Source of the DNA: Lachnospiraceae bacterium UBA7199
Lineage (GTDB): Bacteria; Bacillota; Clostridia; Lachnospirales; Lachnospiraceae
Assembly (NCBI GenBank): GCA_002490775.1
Contig: DKUR01000054.1
Location: 39,650 to 103,649, forward strand
Direction of reading: 5' to 3'
DNA length: 64,000 nucleotides
Position 1 is the first letter of the stretch, and every line of letters begins with the position of its first letter. A model generated the notes under the pieces. That model saw nothing but the letters and a program-made list of their open reading frames with translations, ran no database searches and was not told the origin of the DNA. Both the position numbers and the translations under genes were made by a program. Below are positions 25,338 through 35,251 of the stretch, piece by piece.

Positions 25338-26258
25338 ATGAATCAAAATGCAGAATATTGTTCAGCTTTTAATCTTGATTTATCTGAAACAGTAGCATAT
25401 AACAATCCCCTGTTCCCAGTTTATGTGAAATATGGATTTTTGTCCACTTACCCTGATTATTCATCTGTCAGCCACTGGCATAAGGACATGGAGTTTATCT
25501 TGGTAAAAAAAGGGAAAATGACTTATAATGTAAATGGTGAATTAATTGAATTGTCTGAAAACAATGGAATCATGGTAAACAGCAGACAACTTCACTATGG
25601 CTTTTCGGAGAAAAGAGAAGAATGTGAATTTATTTGTATCTTGCTTTCTCCAGAGCTGCTGCAGGGAAATCAATGGTTTTATCAGAATTATATTGAGAAA
25701 ATTATTGAAAATCAAACCTATACCTATTTGCTTTTAGATGACAGCGGCTGGCAGAGCATTGTTTTAAAAAAGCTGGATGAAATCTATCTTTCTTTTTACA
25801 AGGATGTTAAGAAAGAAAATGCTATGGAGACATTGCCCTATTTTCAAGTGATAGCAGATTTTTCTTTGATTTTGAAATTGCTATATGAAAATCTTCAATT
25901 GGAGGAGCAGGTCCTGTGTGGAGAATCCTTGGAACTTTCTTCGTTAAAAAGTATGATCACATATATTGAAGAGCACTTTATGGAGCGGATCACTCTAAAG
26001 GAAATTTCAGCCGCCGGTGCCTGCTGCATCAGCCGCTGTTCCTTGCTTTTTAAAAAATATCTGCGTGATACGCCTGTTACATACACTACTAAGCTGCGTC
26101 TTCGAAAAAGCCTGGCACCGCTGCTTGAGTCTGACGCAAGCATTACAGAAATTGCTTACGAATATGGTTTTTGCGGGGCAAGCTATTATTGTGAAACTTT
26201 TCAAAAATATTATGGGGTATCTCCATTGAAATACAGGAAAAAAATAAAAGCAGGATGA
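25338..26258 (+). CDS. AraC family transcriptional regulator
   Basis: This 306-residue regulator has an N-terminal cupin-like sensing domain (about 25-110; HWHKDMEFILVKKG) and a C-terminal AraC double helix-turn-helix (about 205-303). The signature FCGASYYCETFQKYYGVSPLKYRKK is divided over the second motif. I chose the ATG at 25338 because AAGGGG is 8 nt upstream; the ATG at 25332 would be only 2 nt away. The ABC transporter genes follow on the same strand and the acetyltransferase lies divergent; either could be its target. Confidence 0.92.
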   Translation: MNQNAEYCSAFNLDLSETVAYNNPLFPVYVKYGFLSTYPDYSSVSHWHKDMEFILVKKGKMTYNVNGELIELSENNGIMVNSRQLHYGFSEKREECEFICILLSPELLQGNQWFYQNYIEKIIENQTYTYLLLDDSGWQSIVLKKLDEIYLSFYKDVKKENAMETLPYFQVIADFSLILKLLYENLQLEEQVLCGESLELSSLKSMITYIEEHFMERITLKEISAAGACCISRCSLLFKKYLRDTPVTYTTKLRLRKSLAPLLESDASITEIAYEYGFCGASYYCETFQKYYGVSPLKYRKKIKAG

Positions 26259-26285
26259 TTTAAACCGAAGGAAAGGTTGAATAAA

Positions 26286-26990
26286 ATGGGATCATTTGTA
26301 GAATTTAGAGATGTAGGAAAAACCTATCACATGGGGGAAGTGGATATTGAGGCCCTTAAGGGGGTAAATTTTGTAATTGAAAAGGGAGAATTCTGTGTCA
26401 TAGTGGGAGCCTCCGGTGCAGGAAAAACAACTATTTTAAATATTTTAGGCGGAATGGATGGTTTGTCTAGGGGACAGGTCTTACTGGATGGGGAAGAAAT
26501 TTCAGCTTATAACAAAAAGAAGCTGACTACCTATCGGCGCTATGACATTGGTTTTGTCTTTCAGTTTTACAACTTGGTGCAGAATTTGACAGCGCTTGAA
26601 AATGTGGAACTGGCAGCACAGATCTGTAAAGAACCTCTTGACGCAATGGCCGTTCTTGAGATGGTGGGATTGAAAGACAGGGCGGGAAATTTTCCTGCTC
26701 AGTTATCCGGTGGTGAACAGCAGCGGGTGGCCATTGCAAGGGCACTGGCGAAAAATCCAAAGCTTTTGCTTTGTGATGAGCCTACGGGAGCACTGGATTA
26801 TAATACAGGAAAAGCAGTCCTGAAGCTTTTGCAGGATACCTGTCGGAAGGAAAGAATGACAGTGGTGGTGATTACCCACAATCAGGCGCTCACTGCTATG
26901 GCTGACAGGATCATTACCGTAAAAAACGGAACAGTGCAGAAAATGGAAATGAATGAGACAATTGTGCCAGTGGAAGAGATTGAGTGGTAG
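26286..26990 (+). CDS. ABC transporter ATP-binding protein (LolD/MacB-like)
   Basis: This 234-residue ATPase has a Walker A (GASGAGKTT), an [15 protein letters not shown] signature, a Walker B ([12 protein letters not shown]) and an H-loop (VVVITHN). It belongs to the group that partners with FtsX-like permeases rather than classical exporters. The ATG at 26286 has GAAAGG at 10 nt; a TTG at 26277 is too close to that site. The permease starts 25 nt downstream. Confidence 0.94.
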   Translation: MGSFVEFRDVGKTYHMGEVDIEALKGVNFVIEKGEFCVIVGASGAGKTTILNILGGMDGLSRGQVLLDGEEISAYNKKKLTTYRRYDIGFVFQFYNLVQNLTALENVELAAQICKEPLDAMAVLEMVGLKDRAGNFPAQLSGGEQQRVAIARALAKNPKLLLCDEPTGALDYNTGKAVLKLLQDTCRKERMTVVVITHNQALTAMADRIITVKNGTVQKMEMNETIVPVEEIEW

Positions 26991-27015
26991 ATGCCTTTTG
27001 ACAGGAGCCGGATTT

Positions 27016-30000
27016 ATGAGCAGTGGAATGATCAAAACAACGATCAGGGAAATCAGAGGAAGCCTCGGGCGGTATATGGCGATTTTTGCAATTGTTATGT
27101 TGGGAGTAGGTCTTTTTGCAGGCTTAAAAGCGACTACACCAGCTATGATTGCTACAGAAAATACTTATCTGATGCAGCAGAACTTTTTTGACTTTCGATT
27201 GTTATCGACAATAGGATTTACAGAAGATGATGTTGAGACGTTAATGAGTCTTTCTGAAGTGGCAGATGTAGAGGGAGGAGTCTGCGTAGATGCAATTTGC
27301 GCTTTAGAGGAGGGAAATGAGTCTGTCTATAAGTTTCATACGATACCGGAGAGGATTAACAAGATCGTTATAACTGCCGGAAGAATGCCGGAAAAAGCAG
27401 GGGAGTGTGTGCTGGATGATGCCTTGTTCGGGGAGGAAGTAATTGGTTCACAGATCACAGTGACGGACAATAATCTGGAGGATACATTGGAAATGTTCGG
27501 AACCCGTACCTTTACGGTGGTTGGTGTTGCCAGATCTCCTTATTATATTAATTTTGAGCGCGGAACTGCGTCTATTGGAGATGGTAAGGTGTCTGCTTTT
27601 GTTTATGTGTCAAAGGAAGCCTTTGCCTGTGATTACCTGACGGAAATTTATGTGACCACAAAGTTAGAATATGATGTATATACAAAGGAATATGAGGATT
27701 ACATAGACGCATTGCTTGATGGGATGGAGAAAAAAACAGGCATTCTTGTGTTTGACAGGTACAATGAGCTGATTGCAGAAGCTCAGGAGAAGATAGACGA
27801 TGCACAAAAAGAGCTGGATGACAAGGAAGCAGAGGCAGAAAAAGAACTGGATGATGCATGGAAGGAAATTCAGGATGGAGAGCAGGAACTTGCAGATGGA
27901 GAGCAGGAGATCAAAGATGGGGAACAAAAGATCAAAGATGGGAAAAAGGAAATTGCCGATCATGAACAGGAAATTAAAGACGGGGAACAGGAACTGATAG
28001 ATGGAGAGCAGGAAATCAGGGAAAAGGAGCAGGAGCTTAAGGATGCTGAGGAAGAGGTCAGCTACCATGAGTGGGAGATTTTTGACAGTGAACTAAAACT
28101 TGCAGGCTCTAAGGATGAACTGGAAGCAGCCAAAAAAGAACTGCAGGAGAAGGAGGCAAAGCTTCTTGAACAGGAGGAAGCTTTGCTTGCCCAGGAAGAA
28201 GAATTAATCAAGCAGGAGCAGGAATTATCGGGAAAACAAACGGAGCTTGCTGGTCAAATAGAAGCACTGGCGGCTATGGAAGGTACATGGCCAGCAGCGG
28301 AAACACTGCTTAATGAGAAGTTGGCGCAGTTGGAGCAAGCCTATGCCAATGGCAGCGGAACCATGACAGAGGAGGACTATACAGCAAAAAGGAATGAGAT
28401 TTTGGCTGGCTTGGGTGAAATTCAAATGTACCGCGGACAGCTTCAGGCACTTAGGGATGGCTATAGTCAGGTTCAGGGCGGTCTTGTACAGCTTCAGGCA
28501 GGTTTCAGTCAGATTCAGGCTGGAAAATCGGAAATCCAGTCAGGAAAGGAACAGATCAGGGAGGCAAAAGAAAAAATAGCCTACAATGAACAGGTTCTTT
28601 TAGAGGCGGAAATAGAATTGGCCCAGGCCAAAGAACAGGTTACAGATGCAAGGGCGGAGCTGGAAGACGGAAAAGTTAAGCTTGCCCAGGCAAAGATTGA
28701 TTTAGAGGAAGGAAAGGCGGAACTTGAAAACGGAAAAGTTGAGCTGGCCCAGGCAAAAACAGATCTGGCAGATGCCCAGAAAGAGCTTGCAGAAGGAAGA
28801 GTAGATTTAGAAGATGGAAAAGCAGAACTGGAAGATGCAAAGGTAACTTACGAGGATGCCAGAACAGAATTTGAAGAAGAGGTAGCAGACGCCCAATTGA
28901 AAATTGATGATGCAAGGACAGAACTTGCTGAGATAGAGGAACCGGATGATTATGTGCTTACCAGAAATGCCAACATTGGTTATGCCTGCTATGAAAGTGA
29001 TTCCAACATTGTAGCGGCTATTGCCAACGTGTTTCCCATTTTCTTTTTCCTTGTGGCAGCATTGATTTGTATGACTACCATGAACCGGATGGTAGAAGAG
29101 CAAAGAACCCAGATTGGTGTGCTGAAAGCGCTTGGATATGGAAATGGCGCTATTATGGGAAAATTTCTGTTTTATGCCGGTTCAGCGGCATTGTTAGGAG
29201 CTGTGGTCGGCTGTGCAGGAGGCACATGGCTTTTTCCGAAAGTTATTTGGACTGGCTACAGTATTATGTACAGCATGGGAGAGATCGAATATCATTTTGA
29301 TTTCTGGATGGCAGCAGCTTCCATCGCCGCGGCACTTTTATGTTCTATGGGAGCAGCATATTTTTCCTGCCGATATGAATTGTATAGTGTGCCGGCAAAT
29401 CTGATCCGCCCCAAAGCTCCCAAAAATGGGAAGAGGATTTTTTTGGAAAAGATCACTTTTATTTGGAGCAGAATGAAGTTTCTGCATAAGGTTTCCGTAA
29501 GGAATATTATCAGATACAAGAAAAGATTTTTCATGATGATACTTGGTATCAGCGGCTGTACCGCGCTTTTGGTCACAGGGTTTGGAATCAAGGACTCTGT
29601 CACAAATGTTGCAGATATGCAGTACGATCAGGTGCACATCTATGACATGAGCATTACTTTTAAGGATGAAGTGGATCAAAGCGAAAAGGATATGCTGGCA
29701 GAACAGACGAGGGGAATGCTGGCACAGACGTCCTACCGGTACGAGGAAAGTGTGGATTTGGATTTTGCAGGAAAGACAAAAACTGTTTATCTGGAGATTC
29801 CCGAAAATGCAAAGGAGATAGATGCTTTTATAAATTTGCACACAAAGGACGGTGAGCCGATTTCTTATCCCAAGGAAGGGGAAGCTGTTTTGACAGCCAA
29901 AATAGCAGAAAATATGGGAATCAAAGCAGGAGATCAGGTGATTCTTAGAGACAATGATATGAACAGCCTTACGGTTACGGTAACAGCTCTGTGTGAAAAC

Positions 30001-30606
30001 TTTGTCTATAATTATATTTATATCAATAAGGAAACTTATGAAGAGCAGCTTGGCACATCACCAGACTATAAGAGTGCATATGTGATCGTGGAAGAGGGTG
30101 TAAATATTCACGAAGCCGCCGCTGTTATTTCCGATAATGAAAATGTGCTTGCAGTTTCAGTTATTCAGGATATGAGAGACAGAATCGGCGCAATGATGGA
30201 AAGCATGAACTATATTGTGATATTGATCATTGCCTGTGCAGGAAGTCTTGCATTTATTGTACTGTATAACCTGACCAATATTAATATTACCGAGCGGATC
30301 AGGGAAATCGCCACTATAAAGGTGCTTGGATTTTACGCCAAGGAAACGGCGGATTACGTGTTCAGGGAAAATTTGGTTTTGACAGGTATGGGAGCAGTGG
30401 TTGGTTTGGTACTTGGAAAATGGCTGCATTGGTTTGTTATGTATAATATTAATATTGACATGATTTCTTTTAAAACGGTTATTCTGCCAGTCAGTTATTT
30501 ATGGAGTCTTTTATTTACCTTTGGATTTGCACTTTTAGTAAATGGACTAATGTTCTTTAAGCTGGAGAAGATCAATATGGCAGAGTCACTAAAGTCCATA
30601 GAATAA
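27016..30606 (+). CDS. FtsX-like ABC permease with a very long extracytoplasmic coiled coil
   Basis: This 1196-residue protein has a first membrane helix near residue 25, then a folded extracytoplasmic region. A coiled coil of about 400 residues follows (about 250-645) with short E/D-rich repeats such as DGEQEIKDGEQ and AELEDGKVKLAQAK. Two FtsX permease domains follow (about 670-800 and 1050-1190). MacB-type transporters transmit force across the membrane; such a coil could reach the cell wall. I chose the ATG at 27016, with AGGAG 9 nt upstream. The substrate or target is unknown. Confidence 0.9.
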   Translation: MSSGMIKTTIREIRGSLGRYMAIFAIVMLGVGLFAGLKATTPAMIATENTYLMQQNFFDFRLLSTIGFTEDDVETLMSLSEVADVEGGVCVDAICALEEGNESVYKFHTIPERINKIVITAGRMPEKAGECVLDDALFGEEVIGSQITVTDNNLEDTLEMFGTRTFTVVGVARSPYYINFERGTASIGDGKVSAFVYVSKEAFACDYLTEIYVTTKLEYDVYTKEYEDYIDALLDGMEKKTGILVFDRYNELIAEAQEKIDDAQKELDDKEAEAEKELDDAWKEIQDGEQELADGEQEIKDGEQKIKDGKKEIADHEQEIKDGEQELIDGEQEIREKEQELKDAEEEVSYHEWEIFDSELKLAGSKDELEAAKKELQEKEAKLLEQEEALLAQEEELIKQEQELSGKQTELAGQIEALAAMEGTWPAAETLLNEKLAQLEQAYANGSGTMTEEDYTAKRNEILAGLGEIQMYRGQLQALRDGYSQVQGGLVQLQAGFSQIQAGKSEIQSGKEQIREAKEKIAYNEQVLLEAEIELAQAKEQVTDARAELEDGKVKLAQAKIDLEEGKAELENGKVELAQAKTDLADAQKELAEGRVDLEDGKAELEDAKVTYEDARTEFEEEVADAQLKIDDARTELAEIEEPDDYVLTRNANIGYACYESDSNIVAAIANVFPIFFFLVAALICMTTMNRMVEEQRTQIGVLKALGYGNGAIMGKFLFYAGSAALLGAVVGCAGGTWLFPKVIWTGYSIMYSMGEIEYHFDFWMAAASIAAALLCSMGAAYFSCRYELYSVPANLIRPKAPKNGKRIFLEKITFIWSRMKFLHKVSVRNIIRYKKRFFMMILGISGCTALLVTGFGIKDSVTNVADMQYDQVHIYDMSITFKDEVDQSEKDMLAEQTRGMLAQTSYRYEESVDLDFAGKTKTVYLEIPENAKEIDAFINLHTKDGEPISYPKEGEAVLTAKIAENMGIKAGDQVILRDNDMNSLTVTVTALCENFVYNYIYINKETYEEQLGTSPDYKSAYVIVEEGVNIHEAAAVISDNENVLAVSVIQDMRDRIGAMMESMNYIVILIIACAGSLAFIVLYNLTNINITERIREIATIKVLGFYAKETADYVFRENLVLTGMGAVVGLVLGKWLHWFVMYNINIDMISFKTVILPVSYLWSLLFTFGFALLVNGLMFFKLEKINMAESLKSIE

Positions 30607-30616
30607 ATATTATATG

Positions 30617-30654
30617 AAAAAACGCTGCACGAAAATTACGGTGCAGCGTTTTTT
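30617..30654. terminator. Bidirectional terminator
   Basis: A perfect 14-bp stem (30617-30630 with 30641-30654) with a 10-nt loop and A/T-rich flanks lies between convergent genes. Confidence 0.9.
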
Positions 30655-30663
30655 AAAATTACT

Positions 30664-31968
30664 CTACTTTTCTTTTTTCTTTCTTCCAACCATTGTAAAG
30701 CAGATCACAGCAGCTATAATATAGAGAACCAGCGTTACATAAAGCACCATCTGATAGCCGGTAGGGTTTACCATAGTATCAGCATGACCATCCAGCGGGA
30801 TTTCCGTTCCAAAATGCTTTACAATAAAGGAAGCCATCTGGTTTCCGGTGAGACCTGCAAATGCCCATGCGGAAAGGGTAATACCGTGAATAGCACTGAT
30901 ATTTTTCATGCCATAGTGATCGGAAAGTAAAGTGGGCACGTTGCTGAAGCCGCCGCCATATCCGGCATTTACTACAAATAGCAGGATAAGTACAAGCACC
31001 ATAAAGAAAGTATTCTGTCCCATATTGGTAATGCCCTGTGTAAGGATTACAAGTCCTGTGGCAACAATAGAGAGGATGAATATAATCTTGTAAATGGTGT
31101 TTCTGTCCTTAAAGGTGTCAGCCCATGCAGAAAAACCAAGACGTCCGCCTGCATTGAAAACAGCGGTAACAGAGGAAAGTACACCAACCATTCCAACTAA
31201 CCCGATACACTTGATGATCATTTTTTCCTGGGAAATCAGGGCAAGCCCACAGGTAATATTCAGATAGAACATCAGCCAGATACCGATAAAGGTTACAGGC
31301 TTTTCTTTAATGACATCAATAGCACGTGCACCCTTTTCGGTGGAGGCAGGTTCATGCCATCCAGCAGGTTTTGCAAGAAGAAGATGTCCTACAAACATCA
31401 TAATAAAATATACCACTGCCAGAATCAAAAACATTTTATAAATACCGCCATCGCCTAAGGAGGTAAGCAGTGCCTGCATGATCGGGCTGGCAATTGCTTT
31501 TGCAGCACCGAAGCCGGCAACAGCAAGTCCTGTGGCTAAGCCTTTCCTGTCTTCAAACCAGAGCATTAAGGTTTTAACAGGAGAAAGATAGCCGGTTCCA
31601 AGGCCGATGCCCATGATAAAACCATAGCACACATAAATGCCAAGCAGTGCTAAGATGCTGCCCTTATGCGCACCGCCATACCAGATAAAGAATCCGGTGC
31701 CTGCCATACCGGCAGCAAAGCAGATTGCGGCAATCAGAGAGGATTTATGAATATCTTTTTCTACGATATTGCCAAGAAAAGCGGCCGACATGCCAAGGAA
31801 GAAAATGGCAAAGCTGAAAGCCCACTCGGTAGCTCCTTTTGAAAAGCCGATATAATCAGCAATCTCCTGACTGAAAATAGACCAGCAGTAAACAGTTCCT
31901 ATGCTGCAGTGAAGTAGTAATGCGGGTATTGCAGCCCTTACCCACTTGTTTTGTGAAAGACCTTTCAT
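30664..31968 (-). CDS. OFA-type major facilitator transporter
   Basis: This 434-residue inner-membrane protein has twelve hydrophobic segments and the hallmark of the oxalate/formate antiporter branch: SIGTVYCWSIFSQEI near the start and GLGTGYLSPVKTLMLWFEDRKGLATG in the centre. The physiological substrate is likely a small monocarboxylate, but it is not certain. I chose the ATG at 31968, which has AAGTGAG upstream, over a GTG 12 nt earlier. It is a single-gene unit with its own promoter and a shared terminator. Confidence 0.93.
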   Translation of the reverse strand: MKGLSQNKWVRAAIPALLLHCSIGTVYCWSIFSQEIADYIGFSKGATEWAFSFAIFFLGMSAAFLGNIVEKDIHKSSLIAAICFAAGMAGTGFFIWYGGAHKGSILALLGIYVCYGFIMGIGLGTGYLSPVKTLMLWFEDRKGLATGLAVAGFGAAKAIASPIMQALLTSLGDGGIYKMFLILAVVYFIMMFVGHLLLAKPAGWHEPASTEKGARAIDVIKEKPVTFIGIWLMFYLNITCGLALISQEKMIIKCIGLVGMVGVLSSVTAVFNAGGRLGFSAWADTFKDRNTIYKIIFILSIVATGLVILTQGITNMGQNTFFMVLVLILLFVVNAGYGGGFSNVPTLLSDHYGMKNISAIHGITLSAWAFAGLTGNQMASFIVKHFGTEIPLDGHADTMVNPTGYQMVLYVTLVLYIIAAVICFTMVGRKKKEK

Positions 31969-32027
31969 TTTACAACTCACTTTCTTATTTGATATATTTT
32001 TATGTAAATCGATAAATTCCGATTATT

Positions 32028-32056
32028 ATTATACATGAGAGTGTGTATTTTTCCAA
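32028..32056 (-). promoter_or_regulatory. Predicted sigma-A promoter of the OFA transporter
   Basis: On the minus strand TTGGAA (32051-32056) and a perfect TATAAT (32028-32033) are separated by 17 bp, about 60 nt before the start codon. Confidence 0.65.
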
Positions 32057-32412
32057 GTACATCTTCAAAATTTACAGTTATCTTTTGCAAGAGCAAAGAC
32101 AAAAATAATCCATCTTTGACTGCATAAAAATATTGCTTGATATATAACAGGCTAATAAGGTATTCTATTAAGAAAATGAGCCAGAAAGAGGATATGTGAT
32201 TATGAAATATCACTATAAACTAAATTGGGTATGCATGGTTCACAGGGTTTACAGAAGGTGCAGAACGTTATCAGGAAGTAAAGCTTTATCTTATTTTATT
32301 GACGAAATCCGCTTTGTCCGCTATGATAAACAAAGCGGATTTGTGTGTTTATGAGTTTATAAAAGTTTGAAAATCTATTTGGTTGTTGGGAAAATAAGGA
32401 GATATTAGATTT
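32057..32412. other. Intergenic region with a 13-bp hairpin
   Basis: The gap between the OFA gene and the MBOAT gene holds a perfect inverted repeat AAATCCGCTTTGT/ACAAAGCGGATTT (32305-32317 with 32330-32342). A 50-codon frame with a fair AGAGGA site (32202-32354) ends inside this hairpin and has no recognisable product, so I do not claim it as a gene. A short non-coding transcript ending at the hairpin is possible. Confidence 0.4.
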
Positions 32413-33858
32413 ATGAGTTTCGATTCTGTACATTTTTTTGTTTTTTTTCTAATTGCAGCTTTGCTTCTTTTTTTTATGCATAAAAAAGCAAGACTGGTGT
32501 GGCTATTGGCCTGTAATTATTATTTTTACATGTGCTGGAATGCGAAGAGCGCATTATTATTAGCATTTATTACATTATGCACATATACTACAGGGCGATT
32601 TCTGGAAATGACAAAAGAAGAAAAACGTAAAAAGTGGATTGTTGCCGGCTGTTGTGCTGCAAGTTTTTCAATTCTTTTTGTATTTAAATATTTCAATTTT
32701 TTTATAGATAATATCAACAGCCTTTTGAATATAACAGGAACTGGCAGGACAATAGGATTACGATTAAATTTATTATTACCAATAGGGATATCCTATTATA
32801 CTTTTCAGGCAGTCGGATATGTTATAGATGTTTACAGAGGAGAAAAGGCAGAACATAATTTGGTTAAATATGCAGTATTTGTTTCATTTTTTCCGCAATT
32901 AGGTTCAGGTCCTATAGAACGTGGAAAGAATATTTTAAGGCAGTTGGAAGAATTAAAAACTAAAAATTTATGGGATTATGATAGGATTAAAAATGGTATT
33001 TTATTAATATTATGGGGGCTGTTCCAAAAAATTGTAATAGCAGACCGTTTGGCCTTATTTGTGGATACAGTGTATGGAAATTACCCCCAATATGGGCTTT
33101 TAGTAATAATGACAGCGTTGGTATTGTATGCATTTCAGTTATATTGTGATTTTGATGGATACACGAATATTGCATGCGGCGCAGCACAAGTGATGGGAAT
33201 TACTTTAATGCAAAATTTTAAAAGACCATACTTTGCCACAAACATCAAGGAGTTTTGGAGCAGATGGCATATTTCTCTGACCAGTTGGTTTAGGGATTAT
33301 TTATACATTCCTTTGGGGGGCAATCGAAAGGGTAATTTCAGAAAGCAGTTGAATGTGCTGATTGTGTTTTGTGTAAGTGGACTGTGGCACGGCGCAAGCT
33401 GGAACTTTGTTATTTGGGGAGCGATTCATGGTCTTATGCAGGTGGAATATAATATTTTTTCTTCCAAGAAAAAAGAAAAAAATATGTCTTTCAGTACAAG
33501 GCTGAGGAATGGTATCATGACATTTGCATTGGTTGACCTTGCATGGTTCTTTTTTAGAACATCCTCTTTACAGGAAGCTTTTGGAATTTTGAGGCAGATG
33601 ACAAGAGAGATAGGTGATTTTACTGCTATTTTGGAAGTTCTGGGAGATGGAGACCGGAATCTGTTAATCGTAGGATTGCTTATTTTATTTTTGGTGGACT
33701 TTGTTCATGAAAGGGGAATTTGCATCAGAAACTGGATTGAAAAACAGGAAGTATGGTTCCGTTATATTCTTTATATTGGAATAATCTTTTCATGTATATA
33801 CTTAAGGATTCATTCAGAAGTTGACGGGGCGAGACAATTCATTTATTTTCAGTTTTAG
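32413..33858 (+). CDS. MBOAT family O-acyltransferase (AlgI/DltB-like)
   Basis: This 481-residue multi-membrane enzyme transfers acyl groups to an extracellular polymer. The catalytic His is in LWHGASWNFVIWGAIHG, and FVSFFPQLGSGPIERG and EFWSRWHISLTSWFRDYLYIPLGG are typical of AlgI. An AAGGAG precedes the ATG. The next gene begins 9 nt after its stop and encodes an SGNH-like partner, as in alginate-type acetylation pairs. The target polymer is not predictable; no polysaccharide synthesis genes are adjacent. Confidence 0.93.
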   Translation: MSFDSVHFFVFFLIAALLLFFMHKKARLVWLLACNYYFYMCWNAKSALLLAFITLCTYTTGRFLEMTKEEKRKKWIVAGCCAASFSILFVFKYFNFFIDNINSLLNITGTGRTIGLRLNLLLPIGISYYTFQAVGYVIDVYRGEKAEHNLVKYAVFVSFFPQLGSGPIERGKNILRQLEELKTKNLWDYDRIKNGILLILWGLFQKIVIADRLALFVDTVYGNYPQYGLLVIMTALVLYAFQLYCDFDGYTNIACGAAQVMGITLMQNFKRPYFATNIKEFWSRWHISLTSWFRDYLYIPLGGNRKGNFRKQLNVLIVFCVSGLWHGASWNFVIWGAIHGLMQVEYNIFSSKKKEKNMSFSTRLRNGIMTFALVDLAWFFFRTSSLQEAFGILRQMTREIGDFTAILEVLGDGDRNLLIVGLLILFLVDFVHERGICIRNWIEKQEVWFRYILYIGIIFSCIYLRIHSEVDGARQFIYFQF

Positions 33859-33867
33859 GGGGATGAG

Positions 33868-35178
33868 ATGAAAAGAGGAATCAAAATAATATTTGGAAGT
33901 TTTATAATAGTGTGTTCTATTTTAGTGATAAACAGTGTGCTTTCTTATATTGTAATAGATGATGCAGATGATGAAGTCAGGTATGCAATGCATGAGCTCT
34001 ATGAGCAGGAAGAAATAGAAACATTGTTTTTGGGCTCCTCTCATGTGTTTTGTGGATACGATCCAAGAATTTTAGATGAAATTTTGGGAGAGAATACTTA
34101 CCTTGCGGCTACTCCGGTGCAGAAAGTGGATGGATCATATTATCTGTTAAAAGAGGTAATAAAAAGTAATAACATAAAAAAAGTTTATTTAGATATGTTT
34201 TATCTTCAATACAGAGATATTCCTGCTGAAAGAGGCAATATACAAATGCAATGGATCTATTGCATAACAGATAATATGAAGAATAATTGGAATAGAGCAG
34301 AGTTTATATTAAATGCTTCTGACTGTGATTATTATATAGAAGGCTTTTTGCCATCTGCCCGCTATGGGAATTATTTATTGGATCGGAAAAGATTAGAGCG
34401 GATAGTGAAAAGTAAAAGAACTGAGGAATATATAAATTATGAAAATATTCCATCGGCTTTTTATAAAGGCGCATATGTGATACCTGGAGGCTCCGGTGAT
34501 CCTGAGATGATAGCAAATCTGGATAAACTGGGAATAGCGGAAGATATTATTTCGGAATATTCTTTGAAATATCTTAATAAAATTGTGGAGCTTTGTAAAA
34601 AAGAGGAGATAGAGTTAGTTTTAGTTACAACTCCATTTACTGATTTTTATATACAGGCTTTAGGGAATTATGATACATTTTATGATTATATGAAAAATTA
34701 TGCAAAAGCCAATGCTATAGAATATTATGATTTTAATTTATGCCGCCCGGAACTGTTGGTTATGGAAGAGGATGACTTTGTGGACTATCACCATTTATCC
34801 GGAAAGGGAGCGGTAAAATATTCCACTGCATTTGCAGAGGCGATGGCTTCTTACGATGAAGCAGAAAGGCAGGAGAAGTTTTACGATTCCGTACAAGAAA
34901 AGATAGATGATTTACCTCCCCAGACTATGGGTATTTTGTTGCAGGGATCAATGGATGAGGAGGGTGTGTATTTGATCACAACGATAGCTAATTGTGATGT
35001 AAATGTTGAATACAGGATATGCACGCTTGATGAGCAGGGAAATGAAAAGGAACTGATACAGGATTTTTCTGATGAGAATATAATAAGGAATTTACAAAAG
35101 GAGGAAACTGCATTTAAGATAACAGTACGTAATAAAGATACAGGGGAAGTCTGTGAAGAAGGGGTAATAAATTTATAG
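33868..35178 (+). CDS. Membrane-anchored SGNH-like acyltransferase partner of MBOAT
   Basis: This 436-residue protein has one N-terminal membrane anchor (about 7-30) and an extracytoplasmic SGNH-like domain. The serine block is TLFLGSSHVFCGYDP near residue 55, and the Asp/His pair is DYHHLSGKGA near residue 310. This matches AlgX/DltD-like enzymes that accept acyl groups from the MBOAT protein. The C-terminal 100 residues form a separate beta-rich region. A GGGGGATGAG site precedes the start. It ends the operon. Confidence 0.82.
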   Translation: MKRGIKIIFGSFIIVCSILVINSVLSYIVIDDADDEVRYAMHELYEQEEIETLFLGSSHVFCGYDPRILDEILGENTYLAATPVQKVDGSYYLLKEVIKSNNIKKVYLDMFYLQYRDIPAERGNIQMQWIYCITDNMKNNWNRAEFILNASDCDYYIEGFLPSARYGNYLLDRKRLERIVKSKRTEEYINYENIPSAFYKGAYVIPGGSGDPEMIANLDKLGIAEDIISEYSLKYLNKIVELCKKEEIELVLVTTPFTDFYIQALGNYDTFYDYMKNYAKANAIEYYDFNLCRPELLVMEEDDFVDYHHLSGKGAVKYSTAFAEAMASYDEAERQEKFYDSVQEKIDDLPPQTMGILLQGSMDEEGVYLITTIANCDVNVEYRICTLDEQGNEKELIQDFSDENIIRNLQKEETAFKITVRNKDTGEVCEEGVINL

Positions 35179-35215
35179 TTATATTTGATCTTCAGAAGCT
35201 TTTCAGAATTATAAA

Positions 35216-35244
35216 TTGACAAATCGGGTAATCTACATTATGAT
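35216..35244 (+). promoter_or_regulatory. Strong sigma-A promoter of the T-box/aspS unit
   Basis: A perfect TTGACA (35216-35221), a 17-bp spacer and TATGAT (35239-35244) precede the T-box leader. Confidence 0.85.
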
Positions 35245-35251
35245 ATCAGTG

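Noticed and set aside
27664..28068. Long hydrophobic open frame on the minus strand
   Set aside because: It is the antisense shadow of the coiled-coil repeats (GAA/GAG/GAT codons read as Phe/Leu/Ile) and has no ribosome site.
31977..32213. 78-codon minus-strand frame upstream of the OFA gene
   Set aside because: It would run over the OFA promoter and has a random-looking product with no ribosome site.
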